This document shows positions 1-8,761 of a DNA stretch of 64,000 nt, in pieces (position 1 is the first letter of the stretch; each line of letters opens with the position of its first letter). The stretch lies in assembly GCA_017480145.1 (NCBI GenBank), contig JAFVBF010000071.1:23906-87905 (forward strand), read 5' to 3'. The notes beneath the pieces were generated by a model. It did not search any database. It saw only the letters and a list, made by a program, of their open reading frames with translations, and was not told where the DNA came from. Source of the DNA: Bacteroidales bacterium (GTDB taxonomy: Bacteria; Bacteroidota; Bacteroidia; Bacteroidales; P3). The position numbers and the translations under genes are program-made.

Positions 1-2
1 CA

Positions 3-1130
3 CGCATTGCAGCCCATTTCGGTGTCGATGATAGTAGTTTCTTTGTGTTGAGTAATGGCATTTTTGCTACGGCACGGGGCTATGCTCAGGTTAGGTTTAT
101 TCCGTTTAAGGGTGCGCAGTTGAGCCGTGTAGTGGCTGTGAACCAATTGTCACGAGACATTGAGGCAGGTCAATACACGCTTGACGAAGTCGCTCATCGA
201 CTGGCAGATATCCGAAGCATGCCACCCATGCCTGCCATAGAGCAGATTGCTGCATCTGGATTAGGTAGTGCTGCTTTCTGTATCATTTTTGGTGGCGGAT
301 GGATGGATTGTGTCGCTTCGTTTGTTGCAGGAGCCTTGTTGTATGTTTTTGTCTGTTTTGTCAGTGCGCCCTATATGTCTAAATTGATGGGCAATATATG
401 TGGCGGGGCATTGGTTACGCTGCTTTGTATGTTCTTTCATCGCATGGGACTGGGGTGCAGCCTTGGAAATATGATTATCGGGGCAATCATCCCTCTTATT
501 CCGGGTGTACCATTTACCAATGGCGTACGTGATCTGGCCAATGAAGATTATATAGCAGGTACCACACGGTTGCTGGATGCATTGCTGGTCTTTTTCTGTA
601 TCGCCCTGGGTGTATGCCTGGTCTTTCTGATAGATAGTCATATTAGCGGATCAATGCTCCAACTCAGTGGTATGTCGATTAGCCCTGGAACATCCCCTTT
701 TGGCATACAAACTATGGCGGCCTTTTTGGGTACGGTTGCATTCGCTATCCTTTTTGGAGTCCCTCATCGTTATGCTCTCAGTTGCGGTTTGTGTGGTATG
801 ATAGGGTGGATGCTATACATGGTTTTGAATCGGTATTTCTCTTTTTCTCCAGCCGAAGCGACCTTCTTTGCAACCTTGTTGGTTGCGTTTGCGGCACACT
901 ATTCGGCCATTTGGAGGCGTTGTCCTGTTACGGTATTCCTTATTTGCGGTATCTTCCCCTTGATTCCTGGTGCAGGGATCTTTTGGACATCTTATTTTAT
1001 CGTATCCTCTCAGCATACGGCTGCGCTTGCAACCGGATTTACCGCGCTCAAAGTGGCTGTAGCCATCGTCCTTGGAATCATCTCTCTCTTTGAGATAATG
1101 CAGCACCTGCCCGGCCGGAGGAAGGTATGA
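3..1130 (+). CDS. ThrE-family threonine/serine exporter, 5' end cut by window edge
   Basis: The reading frame is open to the left edge, so the true start lies upstream; the first visible residues (RIAAHFGVDDSSFFVLSNG) already belong to the conserved N-terminal ThrE domain. About 375 residues are visible. The first part carries the soluble motif and a set of hydrophobic helices containing PLIPGVPFTNG. After about residue 225 a second, shorter helix bundle repeats a related PLIPGAG motif, matching the ThrE plus ThrE_2 two-part layout. The family exports threonine, serine or small organic acids through the inner membrane; the substrate here cannot be told. A 260-bp gap separates it from the next gene on the same strand. 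Confidence 0.88.
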   Translation, partial: RIAAHFGVDDSSFFVLSNGIFATARGYAQVRFIPFKGAQLSRVVAVNQLSRDIEAGQYTLDEVAHRLADIRSMPPMPAIEQIAASGLGSAAFCIIFGGGWMDCVASFVAGALLYVFVCFVSAPYMSKLMGNICGGALVTLLCMFFHRMGLGCSLGNMIIGAIIPLIPGVPFTNGVRDLANEDYIAGTTRLLDALLVFFCIALGVCLVFLIDSHISGSMLQLSGMSISPGTSPFGIQTMAAFLGTVAFAILFGVPHRYALSCGLCGMIGWMLYMVLNRYFSFSPAEATFFATLLVAFAAHYSAIWRRCPVTVFLICGIFPLIPGAGIFWTSYFIVSSQHTAALATGFTALKVAVAIVLGIISLFEIMQHLPGRRKV

Positions 1131-1146
1131 TTTCTTAAAAAAGAAG

Positions 1147-1154
1147 TACCTTTG
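1147..1154 (+). promoter_or_regulatory. -7 box TACCTTTG between the exporter and symporter genes
   Basis: TACCTTTG followed by CA is the classic Bacteroidota -7 element (TAnnTTTG). No clear TTTG lies 19-21 bp upstream. If used, transcription would start near 1161, giving a leader of about 230 nt before the symporter. A 21-codon ORF (ATG at 1163, stop 1226-1228) begins almost at that start point. The rest of the gap shows nothing recognisable. Confidence 0.45.
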
Positions 1155-1390
1155 CATCCTGTATGGCATACGAACTCATTATGCAGCCAGAGAAGAATCA
1201 ATACCTTCTCTATTTGGGTATAAAGTAGAAATGGTAGGGATGCTTCTTTTGGGGTATCAGAGTCCAAGTGCATACGGCTGTCTTCCTATCCCATATAGTA
1301 CGAAATTGAACAAGATGATGATTTCAATTGCTCGTCTGATATTGGGGCAAACAAGTATGATTAGTAAATGAATAGAAATACTATAAATTA

Positions 1391-2563
1391 ATGATGAAGA
1401 AGATACATCTTTCGTTGATATGGCGGGTACTGATTGCTATTGCGCTGGGCATAGTGCTGGGTGTAGTTACTCCGGTATGGATTGTGCGCATCTTTGTTAC
1501 GTTTAATGATTTCTTTGGACAGTTGATTAATTTCTGTGTCCCGTTGATTATTTTGGCACTTGTCAGTGCCGCTATTGCAGAGACGCAAAGCCATGCAGGG
1601 TGGATGCTTTTGATCACACTTGGATTGGCCTATCTTAGCACGGTGGTTGCTGGTCTGTTGTCTTATGGAACGGGATCATGGTTGTTCCCCAAATGGATAG
1701 GGCTCTCTTCGGCGAGTTTGACTGCTGCTCAGGACAATGTGTTCTATAGTTATTTCAGTATTAAGTTGCCTCCGGCATTAGATGTGCTTTCTGCTTTGGC
1801 ACTTGCCTTTATGCTTGGGTTGGGAATTATTAAGACTCATGCGGGATTGATAAAGCAAGGCATTGTCGAGCTTCGCTCTATCATTATGTTAGTGATTGAA
1901 CGGGTGGTTGTTCCATTGCTACCTCTCTATATTTTCGGCATATTTTTGCATATGTCGGCTTCCGGAGAAGTTGGCGGTATCCTGCAAACGTTTCTTTATG
2001 TCATCTTAGTCATCTTTGCGCTGCATGTATTATGGTTGGTACTCCTATATCTTATAGCGGGCATCGTTGCTCACCGTAATCCGTTCAAGTTGATACTCAC
2101 GATGCTGCCAGCCTACTTGACTGCTTTGGCATCCTCATCATCGGCAGCTACAATTCCAGTGACACTTAGGCAGGCAAAACGGACAGGGGCGGATGAGAAT
2201 GTGGTAGATTTTGTCATTCCGCTGTGTGCCAATATTCATCTGTCGGGGTCATGCCTCAAGATTGTGGCGTGTTCTCTGGCTCTGATGATTATGTTGGGCC
2301 AGCCGTATTCTTTTCTAATGTTTTTTGGACTGATTTGTCTGTTGGCAATCACGCTGGTGGCAGCCCCAGGAGTGCCTGGGGGTGCAATCATGGCTGCACT
2401 GCCGGTATTGGCCTCTGTATTGGGTTTTACTCCCGACATGCAGGCTTTGATGATTTCGCTTTATATTGCTATGGACAGTTTTGGCGCAGCTTGCAATGTG
2501 ATGGGAGATGGGGCCTTGACAACTATCGTCAATAAATTGGTTAAAATGAAGGAGGTCCGCTGA
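1391..2563 (+). CDS. Dicarboxylate/amino acid:cation symporter (DAACS, SLC1-like)
   Basis: This 390-residue membrane protein belongs to the sodium- or proton-coupled glutamate/aspartate/serine carrier family of the inner membrane. The family's first re-entrant loop is seen as the serine-rich ASSSSAATIP, the second as APGVPGGAIM, and the last helix as AMDSFGAACNVMGDGA. The helix-7 motif that reads NMDGT in glutamate carriers is NIHLSGS here, a variant which suggests a different substrate or cation preference. The start is the first of two adjacent ATG codons. Its TGA stop abuts the ATG of the HD-domain gene, so the two are probably translated from one message. Confidence 0.88.
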   Translation: MMKKIHLSLIWRVLIAIALGIVLGVVTPVWIVRIFVTFNDFFGQLINFCVPLIILALVSAAIAETQSHAGWMLLITLGLAYLSTVVAGLLSYGTGSWLFPKWIGLSSASLTAAQDNVFYSYFSIKLPPALDVLSALALAFMLGLGIIKTHAGLIKQGIVELRSIIMLVIERVVVPLLPLYIFGIFLHMSASGEVGGILQTFLYVILVIFALHVLWLVLLYLIAGIVAHRNPFKLILTMLPAYLTALASSSSAATIPVTLRQAKRTGADENVVDFVIPLCANIHLSGSCLKIVACSLALMIMLGQPYSFLMFFGLICLLAITLVAAPGVPGGAIMAALPVLASVLGFTPDMQALMISLYIAMDSFGAACNVMGDGALTTIVNKLVKMKEVR

Positions 2564-3220
2564 ATGGAGTTGGAGCAGACCTATGTCGGGGTAACTCCCG
2601 AACTGGTTCGTTATGTGGAGGCTGCGGTTCTGCCTCGCTATGATGCTTTTGATGCAGCTCATAGGAGAGACCATGTACAGAAGGTTATTGAGGAGAGTCT
2701 GCGAATGGCTTCATTCTATGAGGTTGAATATGACATGGTGTTTTGTATCGCAGCGTACCATGACATCGGGCTTACTGAGGGCAGGGAGGTCCATCATTTG
2801 GCTTCTGGTAGGATGTTGCGGAATGATACGGAGTTGCTACAATGGTTCTCTGTCGAGCAGATCGAGTTGATGGCACAGGCGGCAGAGGATCATAGAGCTT
2901 CGTCCAAACGGGAGCCTCGTAGTATTTATGGACGTATTGTGGCTGAAGCTGATCGAGATATCGAGCCTGAATTAATAGTGCGTCGTACGGTGCAGTATGG
3001 AGTCTCTCATTATCCGCAGTTGGAGAGGGAGGAACATTGGCAGCGAATGTTGGAACATTTGGATGAGAAATACGCCGAAGGTGGCTATCTGAAACTCTAT
3101 ATTCCTGAATCGCAAAATGCCGAGCAGTTGATGCTGTTGCGTGACTTGATTCGAGATAGGCATCGGCTCAGAATCCTTTTTGAGCAAATATATGATGAGT
3201 TGGCTTCTGGCATGGTGTAG
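2564..3220 (+). CDS. HD-domain metal-dependent phosphohydrolase
   Basis: This is a 218-residue soluble protein with the HD-superfamily metal site: His37 (RRDHVQK), His66-Asp67 (AYHDIGL), a further His in AEDHRAS near 109 and Asp in EADRD near 129. Such proteins hydrolyse phosphate esters or nucleotides; the substrate cannot be inferred. The ATG directly follows the stop of the symporter gene with no gap, so it is likely the second gene of that operon. It ends shortly before a bidirectional terminator. Confidence 0.82.
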   Translation: MELEQTYVGVTPELVRYVEAAVLPRYDAFDAAHRRDHVQKVIEESLRMASFYEVEYDMVFCIAAYHDIGLTEGREVHHLASGRMLRNDTELLQWFSVEQIELMAQAAEDHRASSKREPRSIYGRIVAEADRDIEPELIVRRTVQYGVSHYPQLEREEHWQRMLEHLDEKYAEGGYLKLYIPESQNAEQLMLLRDLIRDRHRLRILFEQIYDELASGMV

Positions 3221-3431
3221 CCTTGTTCCCACGCTCATGGGTATGGGATAATGATTAATGCAAACATATAGGCCTATTTAGCATCCTTAAGGAAGTAAAC
3301 TTTCTGCAAAGGCTGCGAGTCAAAGTTGCCCAAGTGTTGTCTCGTGTCTTTCCTGTAATAGTATAGAACTGTTTGAATACGTTGAATCGCTGAAAAATAC
3401 TTGGCAGCATTGCGATTGGGTGTTCATAAAG

Positions 3432-3465
3432 AAAAAGTGTCTGATGAATTTCAGACACTTTTTTT
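3432..3465. terminator. Bidirectional intrinsic terminator
   Basis: A 13-bp inverted repeat (AAAAAGTGTCTGA / TCAGACACTTTTT) with a 6-nt loop has A residues on the left and T residues on the right, so it can terminate both converging transcripts: the HD gene from the left and the transporter from the right. The remaining 3221-3431 shows no gene. Confidence 0.88.
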
Positions 3466-3501
3466 CATATCATGATTGTATAATCAGACGAGGTCTCGGT
3501 G

Positions 3502-5178
3502 TTACAATGCCATGAGGACAAGGACTTGTGCCATGATGACGCGGAGAAACATTGATAGGGGATAGACAGTCGCATAAGCCACTGAGGCCTGATCATTGCC
3601 ACAGATGCTATTGGAGTACGCAAGGGCTGGTGGGTCAGTGGTGGCGCCACTGATAAGACCTGCGATGGTGAAGTAGCTATGGTGTAAGAAGATTCGGGCA
3701 ATTATGCCAGTCAATAGACATGGAATGGTGGTGATGAGGAATCCATATAGAACCCACCAAAGACCACCGTTCATGACGGTTTCGATAAAACCCTGTCCGG
3801 CACCGAGGCCTACGGCGGCCATGAAAAGGCAGATACCCATCTCGCGGAGGAGCAGTTTTACTGAGGCTGTCGTGTAGGTAACCAGGTGCATTTGAGGCCC
3901 GAAGCGGCTAAGCAGTATGGAGACGATAAGTGGGCCGCCAGCAAGTCCGAGTTTGACGGGGACCGGCATTCCTGGCAGCATGATGGGAACCATGCCAAGT
4001 AGTACGCCGAGAGCAATGCCGATAAAGGTGGCAAAAAGCTGTGGTGTATCAAGCCTCTGGACGGCGTTGCCCACCAATTGTTCGACCTTTTTGACATCAG
4101 AGGCGCTGCCAACAACAGTGATACGGTCTCCTAATTGCAAATAGAGGTCTGGTTGGGCAACGAGATCAATCCCGGCACGTTTGATACGGCTTATGGTAAC
4201 GTTGAGGGATTGGCGAATGCTAAGGTCTCTGAGTCTTTTGCCCTGTAGCCCCGTGTTGGTTACAACGATGCGGGTGGATACTAATTCGCCATGCGACTGA
4301 TCGCTCCATTGCTGGGCCCCCTGGCCTTCAATACGATGGCCCAGTAGCATGGCTATGGCATTTATATCGTCAGGATGGGCTACCATATAAATGCGGTCTC
4401 CCAATGTCAAGATGGTATTTGCATTCGCCATCTCGATACTATCTGATTCGTGGTGTTTGACCCTTGTTACCACGACCTTTCTGCCACTGACTTTGAGAAG
4501 TTCTCTGATGGTCTTCCCATCCACGGCATCGTTGCTGACCTCAATAGTTGCGGCTTCAACTTCTTCTTCGTGTTTTTGGGCATTCTGCGTATGCAGGTGT
4601 TGCTCATCTTCAAGTTTGATGCGAAAAATAGAGCGTAGTAATACAATGCTAAGTATAATGCCAACAACTCCAAGAGGGTAGGCTACGGCGTAACCTTGGG
4701 CAAAGATAGCATTCGATTCCCCACCCATCATGTCGCTATAGGTCTGCTGTGCGGCACCGAGACCAGGAGTGTTGGTTACGGCTCCATAAAGCACACCTAT
4801 CATAGCGGTGAGACTCTCTCCTGTGATGAGGTGGATTGCATAGGCAATACCGCTTCCCAGCAGGATGAGGAGTGTGGCAAGCAGGTTGAGCGAAAGACCA
4901 CCCTGTCGGAAAGAAGAGAAGAACCCCGGACCGACCTCCATACCTATGGAGTAGATAAAAAGTATCAGTCCGAACTCCTTTACAAAGTGTGACGTGGTGG
5001 CATCGAGGACGAGTCCGAAATGACTGGCGAAAATGCCTACGAATAAAACCCACGTGACACCCAGCGATACTCCGCCAATCTTGATGCGCGACAGGGCAAG
5101 ACCTGTCGCAATGACCAAGGACAGCAAGACAATGCTGTGTGCCACACTGGGCTGCATGAATAGATTTGTAAACCACAT
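3502..5178 (-). CDS. AspT/YidE-family putative transporter with two TrkA_C (RCK_C) domains
   Basis: This 558-residue protein has the aspartate:alanine exchanger (AAE) family layout: an N-terminal bundle of about five membrane helices (to about residue 190), two tandem cytoplasmic RCK_C regulatory domains (about 205-280 and 295-370, each with a GDRI...V motif), and a C-terminal bundle of about six helices with SGATTDPPALAYS. The RCK_C domains usually bind small ligands or nucleotides. The substrate is unknown, since AspT itself swaps aspartate for alanine but most homologues are uncharacterised. It lies downstream of the acyl-CoA synthetase on the same strand, 117 bp apart. Confidence 0.85.
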   Translation of the reverse strand: MWFTNLFMQPSVAHSIVLLSLVIATGLALSRIKIGGVSLGVTWVLFVGIFASHFGLVLDATTSHFVKEFGLILFIYSIGMEVGPGFFSSFRQGGLSLNLLATLLILLGSGIAYAIHLITGESLTAMIGVLYGAVTNTPGLGAAQQTYSDMMGGESNAIFAQGYAVAYPLGVVGIILSIVLLRSIFRIKLEDEQHLHTQNAQKHEEEVEAATIEVSNDAVDGKTIRELLKVSGRKVVVTRVKHHESDSIEMANANTILTLGDRIYMVAHPDDINAIAMLLGHRIEGQGAQQWSDQSHGELVSTRIVVTNTGLQGKRLRDLSIRQSLNVTISRIKRAGIDLVAQPDLYLQLGDRITVVGSASDVKKVEQLVGNAVQRLDTPQLFATFIGIALGVLLGMVPIMLPGMPVPVKLGLAGGPLIVSILLSRFGPQMHLVTYTTASVKLLLREMGICLFMAAVGLGAGQGFIETVMNGGLWWVLYGFLITTIPCLLTGIIARIFLHHSYFTIAGLISGATTDPPALAYSNSICGNDQASVAYATVYPLSMFLRVIMAQVLVLMAL

Positions 5179-5295
5179 GACAGAATTAGTTTTATTAGTT
5201 GATGAATTGTGTATGGAATTGCTTATTCGCCTGCAACATGGTTTTGTTGAAGTGTTTGCCTCGAGATTTAAAGTATCGGTAGAATGCTTTTGTTG

Positions 5296-7158
5296 TTATT
5301 TCTTCTTTCCGAGGTTGATAGATGGCAATTCGACTTGGCGGAATACGGAGAACAACTTGTTTCCATTGGCCTCTTCCTTGCCGTAGATTTGGTTGATAAG
5401 GGGTTTGTATTTTGCCATCACTACGGGACGTTTCACTTTGAGGGTGGGGGAGAGCATTCCGTTTTTGTCAGTCCACTCTTCTGCGACGAGACGGAACTGC
5501 TTGATTTGTTCGTGGGCAGCAAACTCGGGATTGATTTTGTTTACAATCTCCTGCATTTTCTTTTTCACTTCTGGCAGTTCGATGAGTGCATTGTTGTCGC
5601 GATAGTGCAGTTTATGTTTGAGTGCCCAGTAATGCAGGGTGTTGAAGTTGGGTGCAATGAGTGCGGCTGCGAATTTCTCATTCTCGCCCACGACCATGAC
5701 TTGGTCAATATATTCAGACTCTCGAAGCTTGTTTTCCAATACCTGTGGAGCAATGTATTTACCTGCTGACAGCTTGAAGATGTCTTTCTTACGGTCAGTG
5801 ATTTTGAGGTATTTCCCCGCGACAAATACGCCGACGTCGCCTGTATGGAACCATCCGTCGCTGTCTATGACTTGGGCAGTGTATTCTGGGTCTTTGTAGT
5901 AGCCAAGCATAACGTGGGGGCCCCGAGTGAGTATTTCGCCATCGTCAGCCAGTAGGCATTCTGTGCCCGATAGAATAGGTCCTACGGTGCCGATGCGTAC
6001 AAGGTTATCGTGGGGATTATTGACGGCGATGACGGGGGATGTCTCGCTGAGGCCGTAGCCCTCGTAAATATTGAATCCGGCTGCGGCAAAAAGTCGGACG
6101 AGTCGGGCCTGAATACTGCTGCCGCCACTAATGATAACGAAATGATTGCCGCCAAATTTTTCTCTCCACTTGCTATATACCATACGGTCGTAAAAGTATT
6201 GTTTGATTTGATACCATAGCGATACTTTTTTGACAAAACCATAGTCATAGCGTTCGCCGTGCTTGAATGCTCGGGTGTATATTTTCTTTTTTATGCCTCG
6301 GAAGTCTTTGCCAGCAGCATAGAGTTTGTCGTAAATCATTTCGAGAACTCGTGGCACTGCGCAGAATCCGCGTGCTCCTACTTCGACAACGTTCTGCTGA
6401 ATGGTCCCGAGACTCTCTGCGTAGTAGATACTTACACCAAGGTATTGAAAGTGATAGTTCATACTCCGTTCGAAGACGTGATTGAGTGGCAGGAAGCTAA
6501 GAACCTTGTAGCTCGGATCCATTATATTGACTTTGGAATGCGCCAGGAAGTTAGAACATAGATTGCGATGAGAGAGCATGACGCCTTTGGGGGCTCCCGT
6601 GGTACCGCTGGTGTATATAAGGGAAGTCCAGTCGTCTGGTTTGATGCTTTCTTTTCGGCTTTCGATGGTCAGCATATGTTTGTCGCGGTTGGCAATACCG
6701 GCCTTTAGTATTTCAATCATGTTGCGTCTGCCTTCGACAGGAGCCATTGTGAATACTTCTGGCGGATTTTCCATTTTGTCGAGGGCAGGTATGATATGGT
6801 TTAGCAGTAACTTGTTATTCACAAATATGGCGCGTGCGCCGCTATGATTGAAAATGTGAAGATAGTTGTCCGCACTCAGCGTAGGGTAAACAGGTACGTG
6901 GATGAGGCCGCTCATGGACAAAGCCATGTCGCAGAAATTCCATTCGGGGCAATTCCCACTAATAGTGACGATTCGTTCGCCAGGCTGAAAGCCCATCTCG
7001 CAGAATCCGTAGGCCAGATAGTGGGCGTACTTATAATAGTCATGCGAACTATATTTAATCCATTCGCCGTTGACTTTGCCTGCCAGAATGTCCTCCTTGG
7101 GATGATTGGTCACAAGGTGTTCCAGCAGATCGAAGGTACGAGTAACTTCATGTTGCAT
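5296..7158 (-). CDS. Long-chain fatty acid--CoA ligase (AMP-forming)
   Basis: This 620-residue ANL-superfamily enzyme activates fatty acids to acyl-AMP and then acyl-CoA. The P-loop YTSGTTGAPKGVMLSHRN, the YGLSETSP motif, GWFHTGDVG and the TDRKKDIFKLSAGKY hinge region are all present. The frame can be extended upstream to a TTG at 7206, but that codon falls inside the -7 promoter box, so the ATG at 7158 (MQHEVTRTFDLLEHL) is preferred. The length and the insertion around the YGLSE motif fit the eukaryote-like FAA/FadD15 branch common in Bacteroidota. Confidence 0.92.
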   Translation of the reverse strand: MQHEVTRTFDLLEHLVTNHPKEDILAGKVNGEWIKYSSHDYYKYAHYLAYGFCEMGFQPGERIVTISGNCPEWNFCDMALSMSGLIHVPVYPTLSADNYLHIFNHSGARAIFVNNKLLLNHIIPALDKMENPPEVFTMAPVEGRRNMIEILKAGIANRDKHMLTIESRKESIKPDDWTSLIYTSGTTGAPKGVMLSHRNLCSNFLAHSKVNIMDPSYKVLSFLPLNHVFERSMNYHFQYLGVSIYYAESLGTIQQNVVEVGARGFCAVPRVLEMIYDKLYAAGKDFRGIKKKIYTRAFKHGERYDYGFVKKVSLWYQIKQYFYDRMVYSKWREKFGGNHFVIISGGSSIQARLVRLFAAAGFNIYEGYGLSETSPVIAVNNPHDNLVRIGTVGPILSGTECLLADDGEILTRGPHVMLGYYKDPEYTAQVIDSDGWFHTGDVGVFVAGKYLKITDRKKDIFKLSAGKYIAPQVLENKLRESEYIDQVMVVGENEKFAAALIAPNFNTLHYWALKHKLHYRDNNALIELPEVKKKMQEIVNKINPEFAAHEQIKQFRLVAEEWTDKNGMLSPTLKVKRPVVMAKYKPLINQIYGKEEANGNKLFSVFRQVELPSINLGKKK

Positions 7159-7203
7159 GTTTTCTAAATGTTTGTTGTATGTGTTGTGTATGTATGTAAA
7201 ATG

Positions 7204-7211
7204 CAAAGGTA
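7204..7211 (-). promoter_or_regulatory. -7 box of the acyl-CoA ligase gene
   Basis: On the minus strand this reads TACCTTTG followed by CA, the Bacteroidota -7 consensus. It would give a leader of about 40 nt before the ATG at 7158. No convincing -33 TTTG was found. Confidence 0.7.
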
Positions 7212-7331
7212 CGTGTTTTTTCTGATACGGTTCTTTTTTAACATTGTGAGTGTGAGGGGTTGGGTATCAGGAGATATCTATTTTTGTAAGATGCCTATTG
7301 TAATGGATGCATTCTGCCATTTTTTTGCCTC

Positions 7332-7361
7332 TTTGCAGTGTGTTGTTTTTTCGTAATTTTG
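7332..7361 (+). promoter_or_regulatory. Promoter of the trk operon
   Basis: A TTTG at 7332-7335 and TAATTTTG at 7354-7361 are 18 bp apart, close to the usual 19-21 bp spacing of Bacteroidota promoters. The predicted start lies about 37 nt before the trkA ATG. It sits back to back with the acyl-CoA ligase promoter in the divergent gap. Confidence 0.65.
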
Positions 7362-7404
7362 CACACTGTTTTATAGTTATTGGTTTATTTCTGTTTTTAA
7401 ACGA

Positions 7405-8745
7405 ATGAATATTATTATTGCAGGGGATGGTGACGTTGGTTTTTATCTTGCCAAGTCATTGACGGAACTTGGCCACAGCCTGACGGTGATTGATCCTGAT
7501 TCGGAATTGCTCAAGCGACTTGAGAGCCAGTCGGATTTGATGACTCAGGTGGGTGATGCGACTTCTCCTATGGTGCTTGAACGTGCTGGAGTTCGGTCGT
7601 GTGATCTTTTCCTTTCGGTGCTGCGTACATAGGCTATCAATTTGGTTTCCTGTGCTATGGCTAAGAAACTTCATGCTAAACGAACGGTGGCAAGAGTGTC
7701 CAACATAGAGTTGATGGGCTCCCGTCAGCGTGAGATGCTGAAAGAAATTGGCGTGGATGAGATTGTGTGTCCGGAACACATCGCAGCAAGGGAGGTGACC
7801 AATCTATTGCGCAATACGGTGGCCACAGAGTTTTTCGATTTCTCCAACGGGCTTCTAACGATGACTCTTATCCGGATGGAGGCGGATTCTCCCGTGGTGA
7901 ATATGAGTATTCGTGAAATGACCCAGAGTTATAGCGATTTGCAGGCTCGCATTGTGGCCGTTTTGCGTAAAGGAGAGACTATTATTCCTCATTATGATTT
8001 TGTGCCTCAGGCTGGCGACCTTGTGTATGTCATTAGTCGGCCCAATCAGATGGAGGCGGTGAAACGCGTGTCGGGCAAGTCGGAAGTAATGATTCGCAAG
8101 GTTATGATTGCTGGTGGTGGGCGTGTCGGTTGCAATGTGGCTCTAAGTGAAGAGCGCAGCCGTACAGTAACGATAGTGGAAGAAAACCGTCGCCGATGTG
8201 AAGAGCTTAGTGGGATTCTTGGAAAGACGTTGATTATTAATGGTGATGCGACAGACATGGATTTGCTGAAGGAGGAGGGTTTGGCATCGGTAGATGCTTT
8301 TGTCGCAGTGACAGACTCGTCAGAGACCAACATTCTCACCTGCCTCCTTGCTAAACGATTGGGTGTGCGTCGCACCATTGCCCTTGTGGAAAATACAGGA
8401 TTTATAAGTTTGTCTCAAGACATTGGTATAGATACCATTATTAATAAAAAACTGATAGCCGCTTCCTACATAGCACGTATGATTGTAAAAGGCGATGCAG
8501 TCCGCAGCAAGTGGCTTAGCGGTACCAATGCTGAACTTATAGAATTTGTGGTACATAGTGATTCGGTTGCAGCTACTCGGACCATCGAAAATCTTGGGCT
8601 GCCCGAGGGGTCTACGATAGGTGGCATAGTACGTGGCAGTACCACGGTGTTTCCTACTCGCGACACGCAAATGGAGGTCAATGACCGTGTGGTGATGTTT
8701 ATGTTTCCTCAGGTTGCCGACCGTGTGGCTCGGTTGTTTGATTAG
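7405..8745 (+). pseudogene. trkA: trkA, Trk potassium-uptake NAD-binding protein, interrupted by an in-frame TAG
   Basis: The gene reads as one continuous frame of 447 codons broken only by TAG at 7630-7632. It encodes the cytoplasmic TrkA subunit that gates TrkH: RCK_N (GDGDVG, residues 7-12), RCK_C, a second RCK_N (GGGRVG, about residue 237) and a second RCK_C. The stop falls near the end of the first Rossmann fold (CDLFLSVLRT-stop-AINLVSCAMAKKL), at a position where relatives as I remember them carry Glu; GAG to TAG is a single change. Re-initiation at the TTG at 7642 would lose the first nucleotide site. Either the gene is inactivated or the base is a sequencing or assembly error; the rest is intact and undecayed, favouring an error or a very recent mutation. 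Confidence 0.88.
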
Positions 8746-8761
8746 TTTTTGTTAAGTCTGA

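Noticed and set aside
7159-7206. TTG start adding 16 residues to the acyl-CoA ligase
   Set aside because: The codon lies within the -7 promoter box, so it would not be transcribed in full; the internal ATG gives the usual N-terminus.
7630-7632. TAG reassigned to an amino acid genome-wide
   Set aside because: Several intact genes here, including dxs, the HD-domain gene and the DUF349 gene, use TAG as their natural stop at the expected family length.
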